The notes: generated by a model from the letters alone, not told the origin. A stretch of DNA of 38,023 bases from an uncultured bacterium (GCA_903908715.1 CAIVSY010000081.1:1-38023); one strand, 5' to 3'; counted from the first letter of the stretch, positions 23,993 to 33,529 are shown. Numbers and translations: made by a program.

Positions 23993-26101
23993 CTAGAAAT
24001 CCCACGCAGCCGTCACAACCAGATTGCGGCCCGGCTCATTCACCCCGGATCCATGCGTTCGATAGTCCTCATTCAGGATGTTCTCAACCGCCGCTGTCAA
24101 CGCGAGCCCCTTCCCCAGTTGAACCCCTGTCCGCACATGGCAGACGGCATATGCCGGAGTGCCGTCAGGCGGAATCCGTTGTGTGTCACGCCGATCCTCG
24201 GCAGAAAGCGTGTCCGCCTTGGCCGCGGCATCACCCTGCACCTCGCACCAATACCGCCCGCTCACCGGCTGCCAACGCAAACCAACCTGCGTCGTCGGCG
24301 GCATCAGCCGGCTGACGGAATCCTGCTCCATTGCGGATTCAGAGGTCGGATAGGTATCCACCTTGCCATCCATCAGCGTTCCGGAAATCCAACCGGACCA
24401 ACTGGGCGTGAATGCATATCGGGCCATTAGCTCAACGCCGTGAATATAGCCGTCCCCGGAATTCTTCTTGGTGACCTCATTTAAACCGTTAAGGACTCTC
24501 CCCGTTGGGGTCCGTATGATCATACCATCGATTCTCGTGTAATAATAGCAAGCCTGGGCCGACAGCTTGTCGAAGCGGGATTTCATACCGGCCTCGTATT
24601 CCACATAGTGCTCGGGATCCAGTTCAGGCGCAGGCGTCTCGATCTCATTGCTCCGCGCCATATCCAGGCGCGACAGGTCAGAGAGGTTCGGCGCCCTGAA
24701 CCCCTGCGCCACACCCGCAAACAGGACATGACTTCGATCCGGCACCAGCGGTAAAAGGACCCGCAGGGAACCGACCACCGCTTCCCAATCATCGTCGAGC
24801 GTCACCGCTTTGCCGCTGATGGGATCCTTGACCCGGTCGGCATCCGCCCGGGCATAGGCATAACGGACCCCGGGCACCACATCCAGTCTGCCACCGGCAA
24901 AGGACAATGTATCCTCCGCATACAAGCCAACCGAATCATAGGTCGCCTCATCCGCCACCGGTCCCTGGATCTCCGTCTTCTGCAACGCGCCATCGATCCC
25001 ATACTTACGGGAGTAGGAATCAACAGAGTCACGATAATATTCCGCGCCGTACACCCATTCGCCCACCGGGGTTCCGGACTCGAACTGCAGACTCCCGCCC
25101 CATGTTGTCACGTCAAAACCCTGGCGACTGCTCTGGTCATCCTTCAGCACCCGGTAGAGATCCTCGCCCTGCGCCTGCCGCGAAACCGTCCACTCGACGC
25201 CGTCGAGTGCGCCATTCAGATTCGCATGACGTCCCTTGATCCAGGTGAGTTCCCGCTGCTGATCATAACTGTGAACCTTGTCATCCCCTTTCTTCAGCCC
25301 TTTCCAATCAATCCCGTAGATCGTCCTGTGCGTCCGCCACGCATCATCCTGCTCGACCGACTGCTGCCCCAGGGAAATCACAGTATCCTCACCGGCGTTC
25401 CAGTCGGCACGGAAATCGAAATCCTGTTCCGTGTACCCAGTGTGCGCCTGTCGCCCCACCTCGCGCCCGCCCTGCAGGTCTCCGAAATCCTTGAGGGAAA
25501 CCCCGCCGACAAATCCGAACCCTTCCACCGGACGCCCGCTGACCTGAACACGCCCCACCTGAGACTCTTCCGCTGTCGAACCGCGGTAGAACAACCGTTT
25601 CTGCCAAACCGGCCCGCCGGCATATTCAGGGGGAGCGACCGTCATCACATGCAGCGTCCCCCCGATCGCATCACTTCCATACAGGACCGAGGCAGGCCCC
25701 ATGGCCAGTTCCTGATAATCGATCGAGAACGGGTCAACCGTGTTCCAGTACTGGTTGGGCCCGTCACGGAAAACGGAATTATTCAAGCGGACACCCTCAA
25801 TCATCATCAGGTTGCGGAATCCGGTCAGCCCCCGCAGGTACGGGGAGCCCTGCCCGTACGCAGTTTTCTGCACCATGACCGAGGGGACCCCCTGCAAAAG
25901 TGCAGGAACCGTGCGTGTTGCCTGGGCCTCCGCCGACCGGGAAACCTCCATCCGATGCACGACCGATGGCACGGAATGAATTTCCTTCTCGACCCGCGTG
26001 CCCGTCACCACCACATCGGCTGGCGGGGGATTCGTCTGGCCCAAAACAACACGACAGTAAACCGCAAGGATACCCCCCGCCACCTTCAATTCAATTTTCA
26101 C
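23993..26101 (-). CDS. TonB-dependent outer-membrane receptor
   Basis: The 702-residue protein has a signal peptide (about 1-21, ending LGQ). A plug domain follows (about 30-150: VVVTGTRVEKEIHSVPSVV, then QGVPSVMVQKTAYGQGSPYLRGLTGFRNLMMIEGVRLN and ASVLYGSDAIGGTLHV), then a 22-strand-type barrel ending in NLVVTAAWDF with the terminal Phe needed for BAM-mediated insertion. The TonB-type YG(S/A)xxIGG and the linker are typical. The start is the GTG at 26101, preceded by AAGGAG; the frame stays open far upstream through the leader and across the opposite gene, which is coincidental. The ligand is unknown: siderophores, cobalamin, copper and sugars are all possible. It is divergent from an outer-membrane barrel. 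Confidence 0.88.
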   Translation of the reverse strand: MKIELKVAGGILAVYCRVVLGQTNPPPADVVVTGTRVEKEIHSVPSVVHRMEVSRSAEAQATRTVPALLQGVPSVMVQKTAYGQGSPYLRGLTGFRNLMMIEGVRLNNSVFRDGPNQYWNTVDPFSIDYQELAMGPASVLYGSDAIGGTLHVMTVAPPEYAGGPVWQKRLFYRGSTAEESQVGRVQVSGRPVEGFGFVGGVSLKDFGDLQGGREVGRQAHTGYTEQDFDFRADWNAGEDTVISLGQQSVEQDDAWRTHRTIYGIDWKGLKKGDDKVHSYDQQRELTWIKGRHANLNGALDGVEWTVSRQAQGEDLYRVLKDDQSSRQGFDVTTWGGSLQFESGTPVGEWVYGAEYYRDSVDSYSRKYGIDGALQKTEIQGPVADEATYDSVGLYAEDTLSFAGGRLDVVPGVRYAYARADADRVKDPISGKAVTLDDDWEAVVGSLRVLLPLVPDRSHVLFAGVAQGFRAPNLSDLSRLDMARSNEIETPAPELDPEHYVEYEAGMKSRFDKLSAQACYYYTRIDGMIIRTPTGRVLNGLNEVTKKNSGDGYIHGVELMARYAFTPSWSGWISGTLMDGKVDTYPTSESAMEQDSVSRLMPPTTQVGLRWQPVSGRYWCEVQGDAAAKADTLSAEDRRDTQRIPPDGTPAYAVCHVRTGVQLGKGLALTAAVENILNEDYRTHGSGVNEPGRNLVVTAAWDF

Positions 26102-26287
26102 GTAACCCGCTCCTTCTGGTTGAACAGTCTTCCTTGACCTGTTAACGCCCCGTTGCGCCAAATGGTTCACTGGTTTTACCTTTGCACTGTCCCACTTCCA
26201 CCTTTCCATTGATTCTTCCTTTACAGAGAGGGCTGGGTCCGTGTCTAATCCCCTCAAGCCTAAGCCAGTTGCAAGGGAGATATTCTG
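26102..26287. promoter_or_regulatory. Divergent intergenic region between TonB receptor and outer-membrane barrel
   Basis: This 186-base gap must hold promoters in both directions. Ribosome sites are clear (AAGGAG for the receptor, AAGGGAG for the barrel gene). I looked for a cobalamin riboswitch on the receptor side and found no B12-box. Candidate -35 hexamers such as TTGACC (plus strand, about 26134) lack a matching -10, so the promoters are not resolved. Confidence 0.4.
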
Positions 26288-27721
26288 ATGCAAAACAAAT
26301 CCCGCTCGTGGATCCGGCCGATTGCCGCCACCTGGCTCTCGATCTGTCTTGGCCCTGTTCCCGTTCCAGCTGAGCCGGAACATGCATTCCGTTACGGCGC
26401 GGATGAACGCGTGCGCCAGGAGTACTTTGATCATATACCCGTCAAGTTCGGCAACGGCGTCTATGCCCGTCAAGGCGAAAACGACTATCTCCGCTTCCGG
26501 ACCCGTATCTGGGCCGAGAGGGATCTGGGCTCCAGCGCCACATTCCGCGTGCGCATCGTGAACGAAAGCCGTGCATGGCTCCACCCGGATGTCAGCCAGC
26601 GGCCCCAGCGCTCCACATCGGAATGGCCGGATGAATGGGTCTTCGACAACCTTTATCTGGATGTCCGCAATGTGTGGGATGGCAACCTCAACCTGAGGAT
26701 CGGCCGGCAGGAGTTGATCTACGGCTCCGGCAATGTGATCTATGAAGGCACACCCGGCGATGGTTCCCGAACCCTCTACTTCAACGCCGTCAAGGCAATC
26801 TGGAAGGCCCTTCCGAAAACCGAGGTGGACTTCTTTGCCCTCTACAACGAACCGGAAGATGAACTGGCCATCCATCCCGCCAACCGGGATATCTCCGGAT
26901 TCCCGCGCGCCCGGGAAGGCGTCACCGAAAGCGGGGGCGGGATCTACGCAAGAAACAGGAGCCACCCAGCCTGGCCTGTCGAAGCCTACGCGATCTACAA
27001 GCGGGAAAGCGAATGGGAACAGACCGCTCTCAGGAACGCAGAAGGCGCTTTCGTACAGCCTGCCCTGGCCTGGCAGACCCTGGATCCCGCTCACGGTGTC
27101 ATACGGCATGAACAACTGGATTTCGGCACGATTGGCGTGCGCGTTCAGCCTTCCTTCACGGACTCCCTCTCCGGCGAACTGGAACTGGCGGGACAGTTCG
27201 GCCAGCGCGATGAAACCACCGTACGGGGTTTCCTGGCCAATGCATGTCTCAAGCAATCCTTCGCCAAGGCGGCCGGCAAGCCTTCAGTCAAGGCGGGCAT
27301 CCTCTGCCTGTCGGGCGATGACCCCGGAACAGAGGAGGACGAAGGATGGAATCCCGTATGGGCCCGCCATCCGCAATGGAGCGAGTTGTATGTCTTTGCC
27401 TGGGATACGGAGGAATCCGCAAGCCGCTGGTCGAACCTTCTGGCGCCCAGCCTCGAGACCTTGATCACACCCTGCGCCCGCTGGGACGCCACTTTCCGCA
27501 TCAGCTATCTGCACGCCTTCGAGGATGACGGAAAAGGGGATGGACTTTCCCGCGGCTGGTTGGCCCGCTGGCGCAATGATTTCAGGTTCAAGGAAAACTG
27601 GCTGATCGCGAAGGACAGGCTGACGGGACACCTCATGGCCGAGGCCCTCGATCCCGGCAACTATTATCCGACCGACGAGACAGCCGTGTTTGTCCGGTGG
27701 GAATTCAACTACGCCTTCTGA
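26288..27721 (+). CDS. Alginate export-family outer-membrane beta-barrel
   Basis: The 477-residue protein has a signal peptide (about 1-28) and then a beta-barrel pattern with the family-specific FDNLYLDVRNVWDGNLNLRIGRQELIYGSGNVIYEGTPGDGSRTLYFNAVKA, matching the Alginate_exp domain (AlgE-like). It ends RWEFNYAF with a terminal Phe. AlgE exports alginate, but many distant members are general or substrate-specific porins, and no alginate-synthesis genes are present here, so I would not assume alginate. It lies opposite the TonB receptor and directly upstream of the diguanylate cyclase (25 bases between stop and GTG). An AAGGGAG site precedes the ATG. Confidence 0.8.
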   Translation: MQNKSRSWIRPIAATWLSICLGPVPVPAEPEHAFRYGADERVRQEYFDHIPVKFGNGVYARQGENDYLRFRTRIWAERDLGSSATFRVRIVNESRAWLHPDVSQRPQRSTSEWPDEWVFDNLYLDVRNVWDGNLNLRIGRQELIYGSGNVIYEGTPGDGSRTLYFNAVKAIWKALPKTEVDFFALYNEPEDELAIHPANRDISGFPRAREGVTESGGGIYARNRSHPAWPVEAYAIYKRESEWEQTALRNAEGAFVQPALAWQTLDPAHGVIRHEQLDFGTIGVRVQPSFTDSLSGELELAGQFGQRDETTVRGFLANACLKQSFAKAAGKPSVKAGILCLSGDDPGTEEDEGWNPVWARHPQWSELYVFAWDTEESASRWSNLLAPSLETLITPCARWDATFRISYLHAFEDDGKGDGLSRGWLARWRNDFRFKENWLIAKDRLTGHLMAEALDPGNYYPTDETAVFVRWEFNYAF

Positions 27722-27746
27722 GGGATACCCTGACTCCAGTTTCAAC

Positions 27747-28997
27747 GTGAGAATCGCCGGCTACAACCTCGACCCTGTGATTGCGATCCCCGGTATGGCC
27801 GGTGCAGTCCTTCTGGTCCTCCTTGCGGCTTGGCCTTCTGCCACCTCATGGCCTGAAGCGCCTTGGTTCATCCTGCTCCCGCATCTGACGCTGCTGGCCG
27901 CGGGGGTTACGGGACTTTGCTTCACACAGACCCGGATCTTCTTCCTGTCTCTTTTCAGCTCCCTCGGCTTGTTCCTGCTGGATCGGGCCGCTTTTGCCCG
28001 TCCCGATCCGCACGAGGCCAATGCGATCCGCCTCATTGCCAGCCTGATCCTCCCGCCGCTGGCGGCGATTCTGTGCCGAACCCAGGAACGCGGGCTGGGG
28101 AACACGCATGGCATGGCCCGCGCCCTTCCGGTACTCGTCGCCGCTGGGCTGGTTTCCCTTCTGCCGCTCATCCCGGATTTCCGGCAGGCGATTGAATCCA
28201 CTCTGCCCCCGTTCCTGTGGACCCGGGAAGGCGGGTTGCGGATCCCGGGCCTCAGCCTTCTCGCCCTGCTGGCCGCACTTCCGTTTCTCTGGTTCAAGCC
28301 GCAAGGAGAAAGCCCGCGGCTGGGGCCCCTGATCGCCCTGTCGGTCGTATTTATTTTCGCCGCCTGGAACAGCCCATCGAGCCTGTTCAGTCCTTCTTCG
28401 CGGCGGGCTGCACTCATCCTTTTCGGCATGCTGGGCGGAACTACTCTGCTGCTGGCGGTCATGGAAACCCTCTGGCGTCACATGAATATCGATGAACTGA
28501 CCGAGCTGCCCGGACGCAGACGGCTCAAACACCACCTGCGCTGCCTGGAGCGGAATTATGTCCTGGCCGTTGTGGACATCGACCATTTCAAACAAATCAA
28601 CGACACCCACGGCCATCCGGCCGGAGACCAGGTGCTACGCTACCTGGCATCGGAACTGCGGCGCCACCTGCATGGCACGGCATACCGCTATGGGGGTGAG
28701 GAGTTTGTCATTATCTACGAACACCAATCCTACACGACCGCCCTGAATGACCTCGATGACTTGCGGGATGCCGTAAGCCGCAAGGAATTCTTTCTCAGGG
28801 GAAGTGACCGCCCGGCCCGGAAACCGCGCCACCCCCACCACCCCGTACGAGTTCCTTCGATTCACCTGACCGTCAGCATCGGAGCCGCACAACCCGCCGC
28901 TCATTTCAAGACGCCGCAGGCAGTCCTGGAGGCCGCCGACCAGGCCCTGTACCAGGCCAAGGAAAACGGGCGGAACCGCGTCTGCCATGTAACCTGA
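27747..28997 (+). CDS. Membrane-bound diguanylate cyclase (GGDEF domain)
   Basis: The 416-residue protein has about eight hydrophobic helices in its first 240 residues and a C-terminal GGDEF domain (about 245-410): NIDELTELPGRRRL, VVDIDHFKQINDTHGHPAGDQVL and the active-site YRYGGEEFVIIYE (GGEEF at about 316-320). It should make c-di-GMP from two GTP. No RxxD inhibitory site stands at the usual place five residues before GGEEF (HLHG is found), so feedback inhibition by this site is unlikely. The frame is open from a TTG at 27690 inside the preceding gene; GTG 27747 is a better start. It converges on the phosphofructokinase gene with only seven bases between. Confidence 0.85.
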   Translation: MRIAGYNLDPVIAIPGMAGAVLLVLLAAWPSATSWPEAPWFILLPHLTLLAAGVTGLCFTQTRIFFLSLFSSLGLFLLDRAAFARPDPHEANAIRLIASLILPPLAAILCRTQERGLGNTHGMARALPVLVAAGLVSLLPLIPDFRQAIESTLPPFLWTREGGLRIPGLSLLALLAALPFLWFKPQGESPRLGPLIALSVVFIFAAWNSPSSLFSPSSRRAALILFGMLGGTTLLLAVMETLWRHMNIDELTELPGRRRLKHHLRCLERNYVLAVVDIDHFKQINDTHGHPAGDQVLRYLASELRRHLHGTAYRYGGEEFVIIYEHQSYTTALNDLDDLRDAVSRKEFFLRGSDRPARKPRHPHHPVRVPSIHLTVSIGAAQPAAHFKTPQAVLEAADQALYQAKENGRNRVCHVT

Positions 28998-29004
28998 GGG
29001 CGCC

Positions 29005-30303
29005 TTACCCCATGACTGCCGGCTGGCCGGTGGAGGACAGGACACTGCTCCACAACAGGCTTTCCTGGTCGATCTTCCGCCGATACGCCGTCGCCATCAG
29101 CATCGGAACATGGATGAAGGTGTTCCAGTAGCCGATCACCAGGTCCGTTCGCCCCGACATGGCGGCATGCACCGCATGGCGCGCATACTGGTCACACAGC
29201 CAGGCGTCCTCCGAATTGGCCGGCGCACTCCGGATCAGGTAACTCGGATCAATGTATTTCAAGCTGATCGCAATCCCGCGCTCCTGAAAGTGCGCCGCGA
29301 TACGGTCCTTGAGGACCCGGCCGATATCCCCGTGCAGGACATTCCCGGAGGCGTCCCGGATGGCCGTCCCGCCCGCCTGCATCAGGTCCTGGCCCGCCCC
29401 TTCCGCAACGGCGATGAGCGCGTGGTGCTTGCGATGAATCCGCCGCTCCAGGGCCGCAAGGAAACCGCCCGGCCCCTCAAGGGTGAACGCCACTTCCGGC
29501 ACCAGCGTGAAGTTCACCTCCTGGCTGGCCAGGGTGGCCACCGCCGCGATGAAACCGGAGTCCCGCCCCATCAGGCGGACCAGTGCAATGCCGTTGTGGT
29601 AACTGCGCGCCTCATGATGAGCGCTGGCCAGCACCTCGCAGGCCCGGTCTACCGCCGTGTTGAACCCGAACGTTCGGCGCGTGTAGAGAATGTCATTATC
29701 GATCGTCTTGGGAATCCCGACCACCGAGAGCGGCAACCCCCGATTCCGTGCCTCGACCGCAATCGCATGCGCCCCCCGCTGGGTGCCATCCCCCCCGATG
29801 GTGAGCAGGATGTTCACACCCAGCTTGCCCAGCGTGTCCACCATGAGGGGAGCTGGCTGTTCGCCCCGGGAGGAACCCAGGATGGTTCCGCCATCACGGT
29901 GAATGTCATCCACCATGTCATCATCAATCCGGAACGGCTCGAATCCGTTGGCGGGGTTAAGTCCCGCATACCCGTACCGGATCCCCAGCACCTCCTGTAC
30001 ACCGTAGATGCAAAGCTGGCGATAGGCGGAACGGATCACGTTGTTCAATCCGGGGCATAAACCACCGCACGTCACGATCGCCGCACGCGCATAGGAGGGC
30101 TGGAAAAAAATCCGCTCCCGGGGCCCCGCCTTCTCGAAACGGTAATCCTCCTCAATGCCGCCCCCTTCCTCCACGTTGTACCGGACCCGCACCGCATCCG
30201 GAACAAAATCACCCACCGTCCCCTTCGCCTCGGTCTGGGAACGAAGCGGAGACGAAACCATCGCCTCTCCCAGTTTCTCGATCCTGACTTCCTCGCCGCT
30301 CAT
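29005..30303 (-). CDS. 6-phosphofructokinase (TP0108/eukaryotic-parasite-like type)
   Basis: Phosphorylates fructose 6-phosphate in glycolysis. The 432-residue protein has IVTCGGLCPGLNNVIRSAYRQL (about 77-98), LLTIGGDGTQRGA (about 167-178), VGIPKTIDNDI (about 195-205), TAVDRACEVLASAHHEARSY and VRLMGRDSGFIA. The GGDG motif has Gly rather than Asp where pyrophosphate-dependent enzymes have Asp, pointing to ATP. The second diagnostic residue is Lys (PKTIDND) as in pyrophosphate enzymes, a combination found in ATP-dependent trypanosome-type PFKs. So ATP use is most likely but should be regarded as inference. ATG 30303 has GGGAGG upstream. Confidence 0.9.
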   Translation of the reverse strand: MSGEEVRIEKLGEAMVSSPLRSQTEAKGTVGDFVPDAVRVRYNVEEGGGIEEDYRFEKAGPRERIFFQPSYARAAIVTCGGLCPGLNNVIRSAYRQLCIYGVQEVLGIRYGYAGLNPANGFEPFRIDDDMVDDIHRDGGTILGSSRGEQPAPLMVDTLGKLGVNILLTIGGDGTQRGAHAIAVEARNRGLPLSVVGIPKTIDNDILYTRRTFGFNTAVDRACEVLASAHHEARSYHNGIALVRLMGRDSGFIAAVATLASQEVNFTLVPEVAFTLEGPGGFLAALERRIHRKHHALIAVAEGAGQDLMQAGGTAIRDASGNVLHGDIGRVLKDRIAAHFQERGIAISLKYIDPSYLIRSAPANSEDAWLCDQYARHAVHAAMSGRTDLVIGYWNTFIHVPMLMATAYRRKIDQESLLWSSVLSSTGQPAVMG

Positions 30304-30331
30304 TGGAGTCCCTCCCGCCATAATGCCCGCA

Positions 30332-30361
30332 ACTCTACACCGTTCACTGCGCCAGGGTCAA
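30332..30361 (-). promoter_or_regulatory. Possible promoter for the phosphofructokinase gene
   Basis: On the minus strand TTGACC (30361-30356) is followed after 18 bases by TAGAGT (30337-30332), about 30 bases upstream of the start codon. Both hexamers are moderate matches; the spacing is slightly long. Confidence 0.35.
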
Positions 30362-30435
30362 CCGGGCGCAAGCTGTTCCGAAAAATGCCGCCTGCTCCCT
30401 GACCCTGATTCCGGAAAAATGCTTTCGCCTCCTTG

Positions 30436-30464
30436 TTGACAAATCCCGGCCAGCACGGTAAAAG
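30436..30464 (+). promoter_or_regulatory. Sigma-70-type promoter for the Hpt-REC gene and downstream operon
   Basis: A consensus TTGACA (30436-30441) is followed after 17 bases by TAAAAG (30459-30464). The inferred start is about 50 bases ahead of the ATG at 30520. It may also drive the TonB receptor, yfiR-like and kinase genes that follow on the same strand. Confidence 0.55.
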
Positions 30465-30519
30465 GGCGCCAACAGCAGCGGCACTTGTCTGTAAGAGCCA
30501 AGCTGCAGGAGACCGGCGC

Positions 30520-31242
30520 ATGAGCAGTCTGGACGCGATCGATGAAGCCGCGATGCAACGGCTTCGAAGAATCGGGGGCGATGAACTGATCAGCGAACTG
30601 GTTACCATCTTCCTCCGCAACACACCCGTCCGCATCCAATCGGCGCGCGAAGCCGCCCATTCCGGCGAACGGCAACAGGTCATGATTGCCGCCCACTCAC
30701 TGAAATCCAGCTGCGCCAACCTGGGCGCACGCCGCATGCAACAACTGGCGGCAGAAATCGAAACCCTCGCGCTGAACGGCTCCACCACTGCATTGCCGGA
30801 CCTGATCGAGAAACTGGACCAGTCTTTCCAATGCGTCCGCACTTCGCTCGAAAAACGCGCATCCCATCCTCCTCATCGGCCCTGCATTGCCGTGGTGGAG
30901 GATAATGCGGACAACCGGCTCCTGGTACGGGCCCTGCTCCAGCCCATGTACGACATCGCGGAATATGAGAACGGCACCGAAGCCCTTGCAGGCATCTCCC
31001 AGAACCGACCGGATCTGGTACTCCTGGATATTTCTCTGCCGGGCATGGATGGTTATGCCGTCCTCTCGGCCATCCGCGCCAATCCCGCCCTGTCGGATCT
31101 GCCTGTCATCGCATTGACGGCTCACGCCATGACCGGCGACCGGGACAGGATCGTGGCTTCAGGCTTCAGCGACTATATCTCGAAACCCATCGATGATGAG
31201 CAAATCCTGCTGGACAGTATTGCAAGACTGCTCCGGACATGA
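30520..31242 (+). CDS. Hpt-receiver (REC) phosphorelay protein
   Basis: The 240-residue protein joins an N-terminal histidine phosphotransfer domain (about 1-110; His59 in MIAAHSLKSSCANLGA) to a receiver (about 120-238) with VVEDNADNR acidic pocket, Asp170 in LVLLDISLPGMDG and Lys222 in SKPID. It has no DNA-binding or enzymatic output. An Hpt-REC protein of this kind can pass phosphate between a hybrid kinase and other regulators. The hybrid histidine kinase four genes downstream has two receivers but no Hpt, so it is the natural partner. AGGAG lies nine bases before the ATG; the frame also opens at 30433, within the promoter. Confidence 0.87.
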   Translation: MSSLDAIDEAAMQRLRRIGGDELISELVTIFLRNTPVRIQSAREAAHSGERQQVMIAAHSLKSSCANLGARRMQQLAAEIETLALNGSTTALPDLIEKLDQSFQCVRTSLEKRASHPPHRPCIAVVEDNADNRLLVRALLQPMYDIAEYENGTEALAGISQNRPDLVLLDISLPGMDGYAVLSAIRANPALSDLPVIALTAHAMTGDRDRIVASGFSDYISKPIDDEQILLDSIARLLRT

Positions 31243-31297
31243 GGGAACCGGCTGATTGCCCCCGGAAGGAATGATTGGGAAAAGGAGTGCGGACGAT

Positions 31298-33529
31298 ATG
31301 AGCCAAGGAATTTTTCACACCACACAGCGACGGCGCCACCCCCTCTGTTACATCCTGGCGGCCGTCATTCCTGCCGCTTCCCTTCACGCAGCCGCGCAGG
31401 GACCGGCAGCTCCGGCGAATGCCAGCACTTCCTCCATTGAACGCCTGAAGGCGCTCTCCATGGAGGAACTGATGTCCATCCCCGTCTCAACCGTGACAAC
31501 CGCGTCACGGCGTGAGGAACATACCCGCGATGCTCCCGCCACGGTCATCATTATCGATCGCGGCGATATCCTCGCCCGCGGTTATTCCACCCTGAAGGAT
31601 GTCCTGCGGGACCTGCCGGGAATGGAGACTATCGAGTCCTTCTTCTCCGAAATCGGCACACAGGTTTCCGTGCGCGGCATCACCGGCAACAACAAGATTG
31701 TTGTGCTGGTCAATGGCATGCGCGTGAACCCGCCCGGCGGAGAGGATTTCCCATTCCGCTCCGATATCAGCGTCCGTAACGCCGAGCGGATCGAGGTGGT
31801 TTATGGTCCGGGTTCCACCCTCTACGGCCAGGACGCCATCAGCGCTGTGATCAATATCATCACCCGGGGCCCCGTACACGGCGAAAACGGCGAGGCCGGA
31901 GTGGCCGGCGGCTGGAACAACTCCCGGGAGGCATGGGGTTCTTTCGCCGGCACCTTCGGCCCGGACGGGGAGTACGGGATCAACGGCTTTATCCAATACC
32001 ACGATTCCGACCTCTCCGAGTTGGAAAGCGACTATCCCGGGTGGTGGAAAAACTATGCCGCAGTCTCGGACGCCGCACAGCCACAGGGATTGGGCAGATC
32101 ACCTTTCCGCGAGGACTATGGCCTGAACCTGTTCCTCCGCCTGACCACCGCTCATTCCTCCCTCCAGGCATGGCACCGCGAGTCGGAACGATCCAGCTCC
32201 GAGGGATTCTCCCCCATCCTGGGATACCTGCCGGAAGCCATCTGGGGCGATTCCTCCACCGTCGTGGAAGGACGGAACACTCTGGAGCTGCGCGACAATG
32301 TCTCGCTGGAATCCTGTATTGCATGGAATCGCTACGAAATCGACCCTGATACGCGTTATGTGTTCACCATACCGGATCGTTCCGGCGGCAAGAAGTGGTT
32401 CTTCGATGACTACAAATACGGGATCGGCACCAGCTTCAGCGGCGAGGAAATCCTGCGGATCGATGTCACTCCCAACCTGCAATTCACCGTCGGCGCCATG
32501 GCCGCCTCCTACGACATCATCCCGAAATCCACCGTCCCGGGCGGAGCGGACACCGATACAGCTGTCGTATCGCAGGGAGGAAGCTTTTCCTATATTGACG
32601 GGGCAGGAGTAACCCGCGAGATCCCGCGCGTGACCCAGTACCGCTATGAAACCTACGCGGGCTACGCGGAAGCCGCCTGGCAGATGCATCCCCGCCTGAA
32701 GGGTATCCTCGGAAATCGCGTTACAAAGGACACCCGCTTCAGCGACGCCCCGATGACCCCGCGCGCCGGACTGATCTTCGACCTCACTGAAAACCTGACC
32801 GCCAAGTACATCTTCACCCACGCCTATGTCGCGCCCGCCCCTTATTTCGGCTTCTCCACCTACGACAACGGAGCCCTGCTGGCAACCTCCAATCCGGACC
32901 TGCAACCGGAGGAAGCCGACTCCCACGAACTCAACCTTTCGTACAACCGCGAGAACCTCCTCGTCGGCGCCAGCGTGTACTACGGCGAAGAAAGTGACCT
33001 GCTTGTCCTTGCCGACCGGGCGACCCCCGTGAATGTCGTCGAACCCGAAGTTCGCCTGCCGGATGGTTCCACCCGGACTCTTGTGCAGACGGCCAACAGC
33101 GGATCCTCAAGGAACTACGGCCTGGATCTCTACGCACGGGCCCGGTTCGGCAGCATCAGCCCCTGGGCTTCCTATTCCTTTACAGACTTCGAGGAGGAGC
33201 AGGATGAAGGCAGCACCCCGCTCAGCGGCATCTCCCAGCATAATGCCCGAATGGGCCTGACCTGGGCCGCAACCTCACGCCTGCTCGTCACCCCCAGTTT
33301 CATTCTGCGATCCACACCCGAACACGGAAAACCCGGCCCGCTGGATTCGGAACTGGACACCCCTTACGAAATCAACCTGCACGTCCTCTGCAATGCAACC
33401 CGGAAGTTGGACCTCTTCCTGGATGTCCGGAACCTGACGAATCACAAGTACGCCCTGATCGGAGTCACGGGCGATGCCATCCCGCAGGAAACCTTCAGCG
33501 CCATGGCCGGCGCCCGCCTTAAATTCTGA
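31298..33529 (+). CDS. TonB-dependent outer-membrane receptor linked to YfiR/kinase genes
   Basis: The 743-residue protein has a signal peptide (about 1-33), then MEELMSIPVSTVTTASRREEHTRDAPATVIII and a plug (about 60-200) with LRDLPGMETIESFFSEIGTQVSVRGITGNNKIVVLVNGMRV and VYGPGSTLYGQDAISAVINI. The rest is a barrel finishing GARLKF with terminal Phe. The MEELMxIxVxTVTxASRREE start is shared by a group of receptors often found beside YfiR and histidine kinases. It stands 55 bases after the Hpt-REC gene and 10 bases before yfiR. The ligand is unknown. The start ATG at 31298 has AAGGAG upstream. Confidence 0.88.
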   Translation: MSQGIFHTTQRRRHPLCYILAAVIPAASLHAAAQGPAAPANASTSSIERLKALSMEELMSIPVSTVTTASRREEHTRDAPATVIIIDRGDILARGYSTLKDVLRDLPGMETIESFFSEIGTQVSVRGITGNNKIVVLVNGMRVNPPGGEDFPFRSDISVRNAERIEVVYGPGSTLYGQDAISAVINIITRGPVHGENGEAGVAGGWNNSREAWGSFAGTFGPDGEYGINGFIQYHDSDLSELESDYPGWWKNYAAVSDAAQPQGLGRSPFREDYGLNLFLRLTTAHSSLQAWHRESERSSSEGFSPILGYLPEAIWGDSSTVVEGRNTLELRDNVSLESCIAWNRYEIDPDTRYVFTIPDRSGGKKWFFDDYKYGIGTSFSGEEILRIDVTPNLQFTVGAMAASYDIIPKSTVPGGADTDTAVVSQGGSFSYIDGAGVTREIPRVTQYRYETYAGYAEAAWQMHPRLKGILGNRVTKDTRFSDAPMTPRAGLIFDLTENLTAKYIFTHAYVAPAPYFGFSTYDNGALLATSNPDLQPEEADSHELNLSYNRENLLVGASVYYGEESDLLVLADRATPVNVVEPEVRLPDGSTRTLVQTANSGSSRNYGLDLYARARFGSISPWASYSFTDFEEEQDEGSTPLSGISQHNARMGLTWAATSRLLVTPSFILRSTPEHGKPGPLDSELDTPYEINLHVLCNATRKLDLFLDVRNLTNHKYALIGVTGDAIPQETFSAMAGARLKF

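Noticed and set aside
26102..26287. Cobalamin riboswitch in front of the TonB receptor
   Set aside because: Only vague GGTGGAAGTGGGAC-like similarity; no B12-box or conserved core.
24000..27256. Extension of the TonB receptor frame upstream to 27256 (1087 codons)
   Set aside because: The extra 385 codons run antisense to the outer-membrane barrel gene; the receptor has its own ribosome site and signal peptide at 26101.
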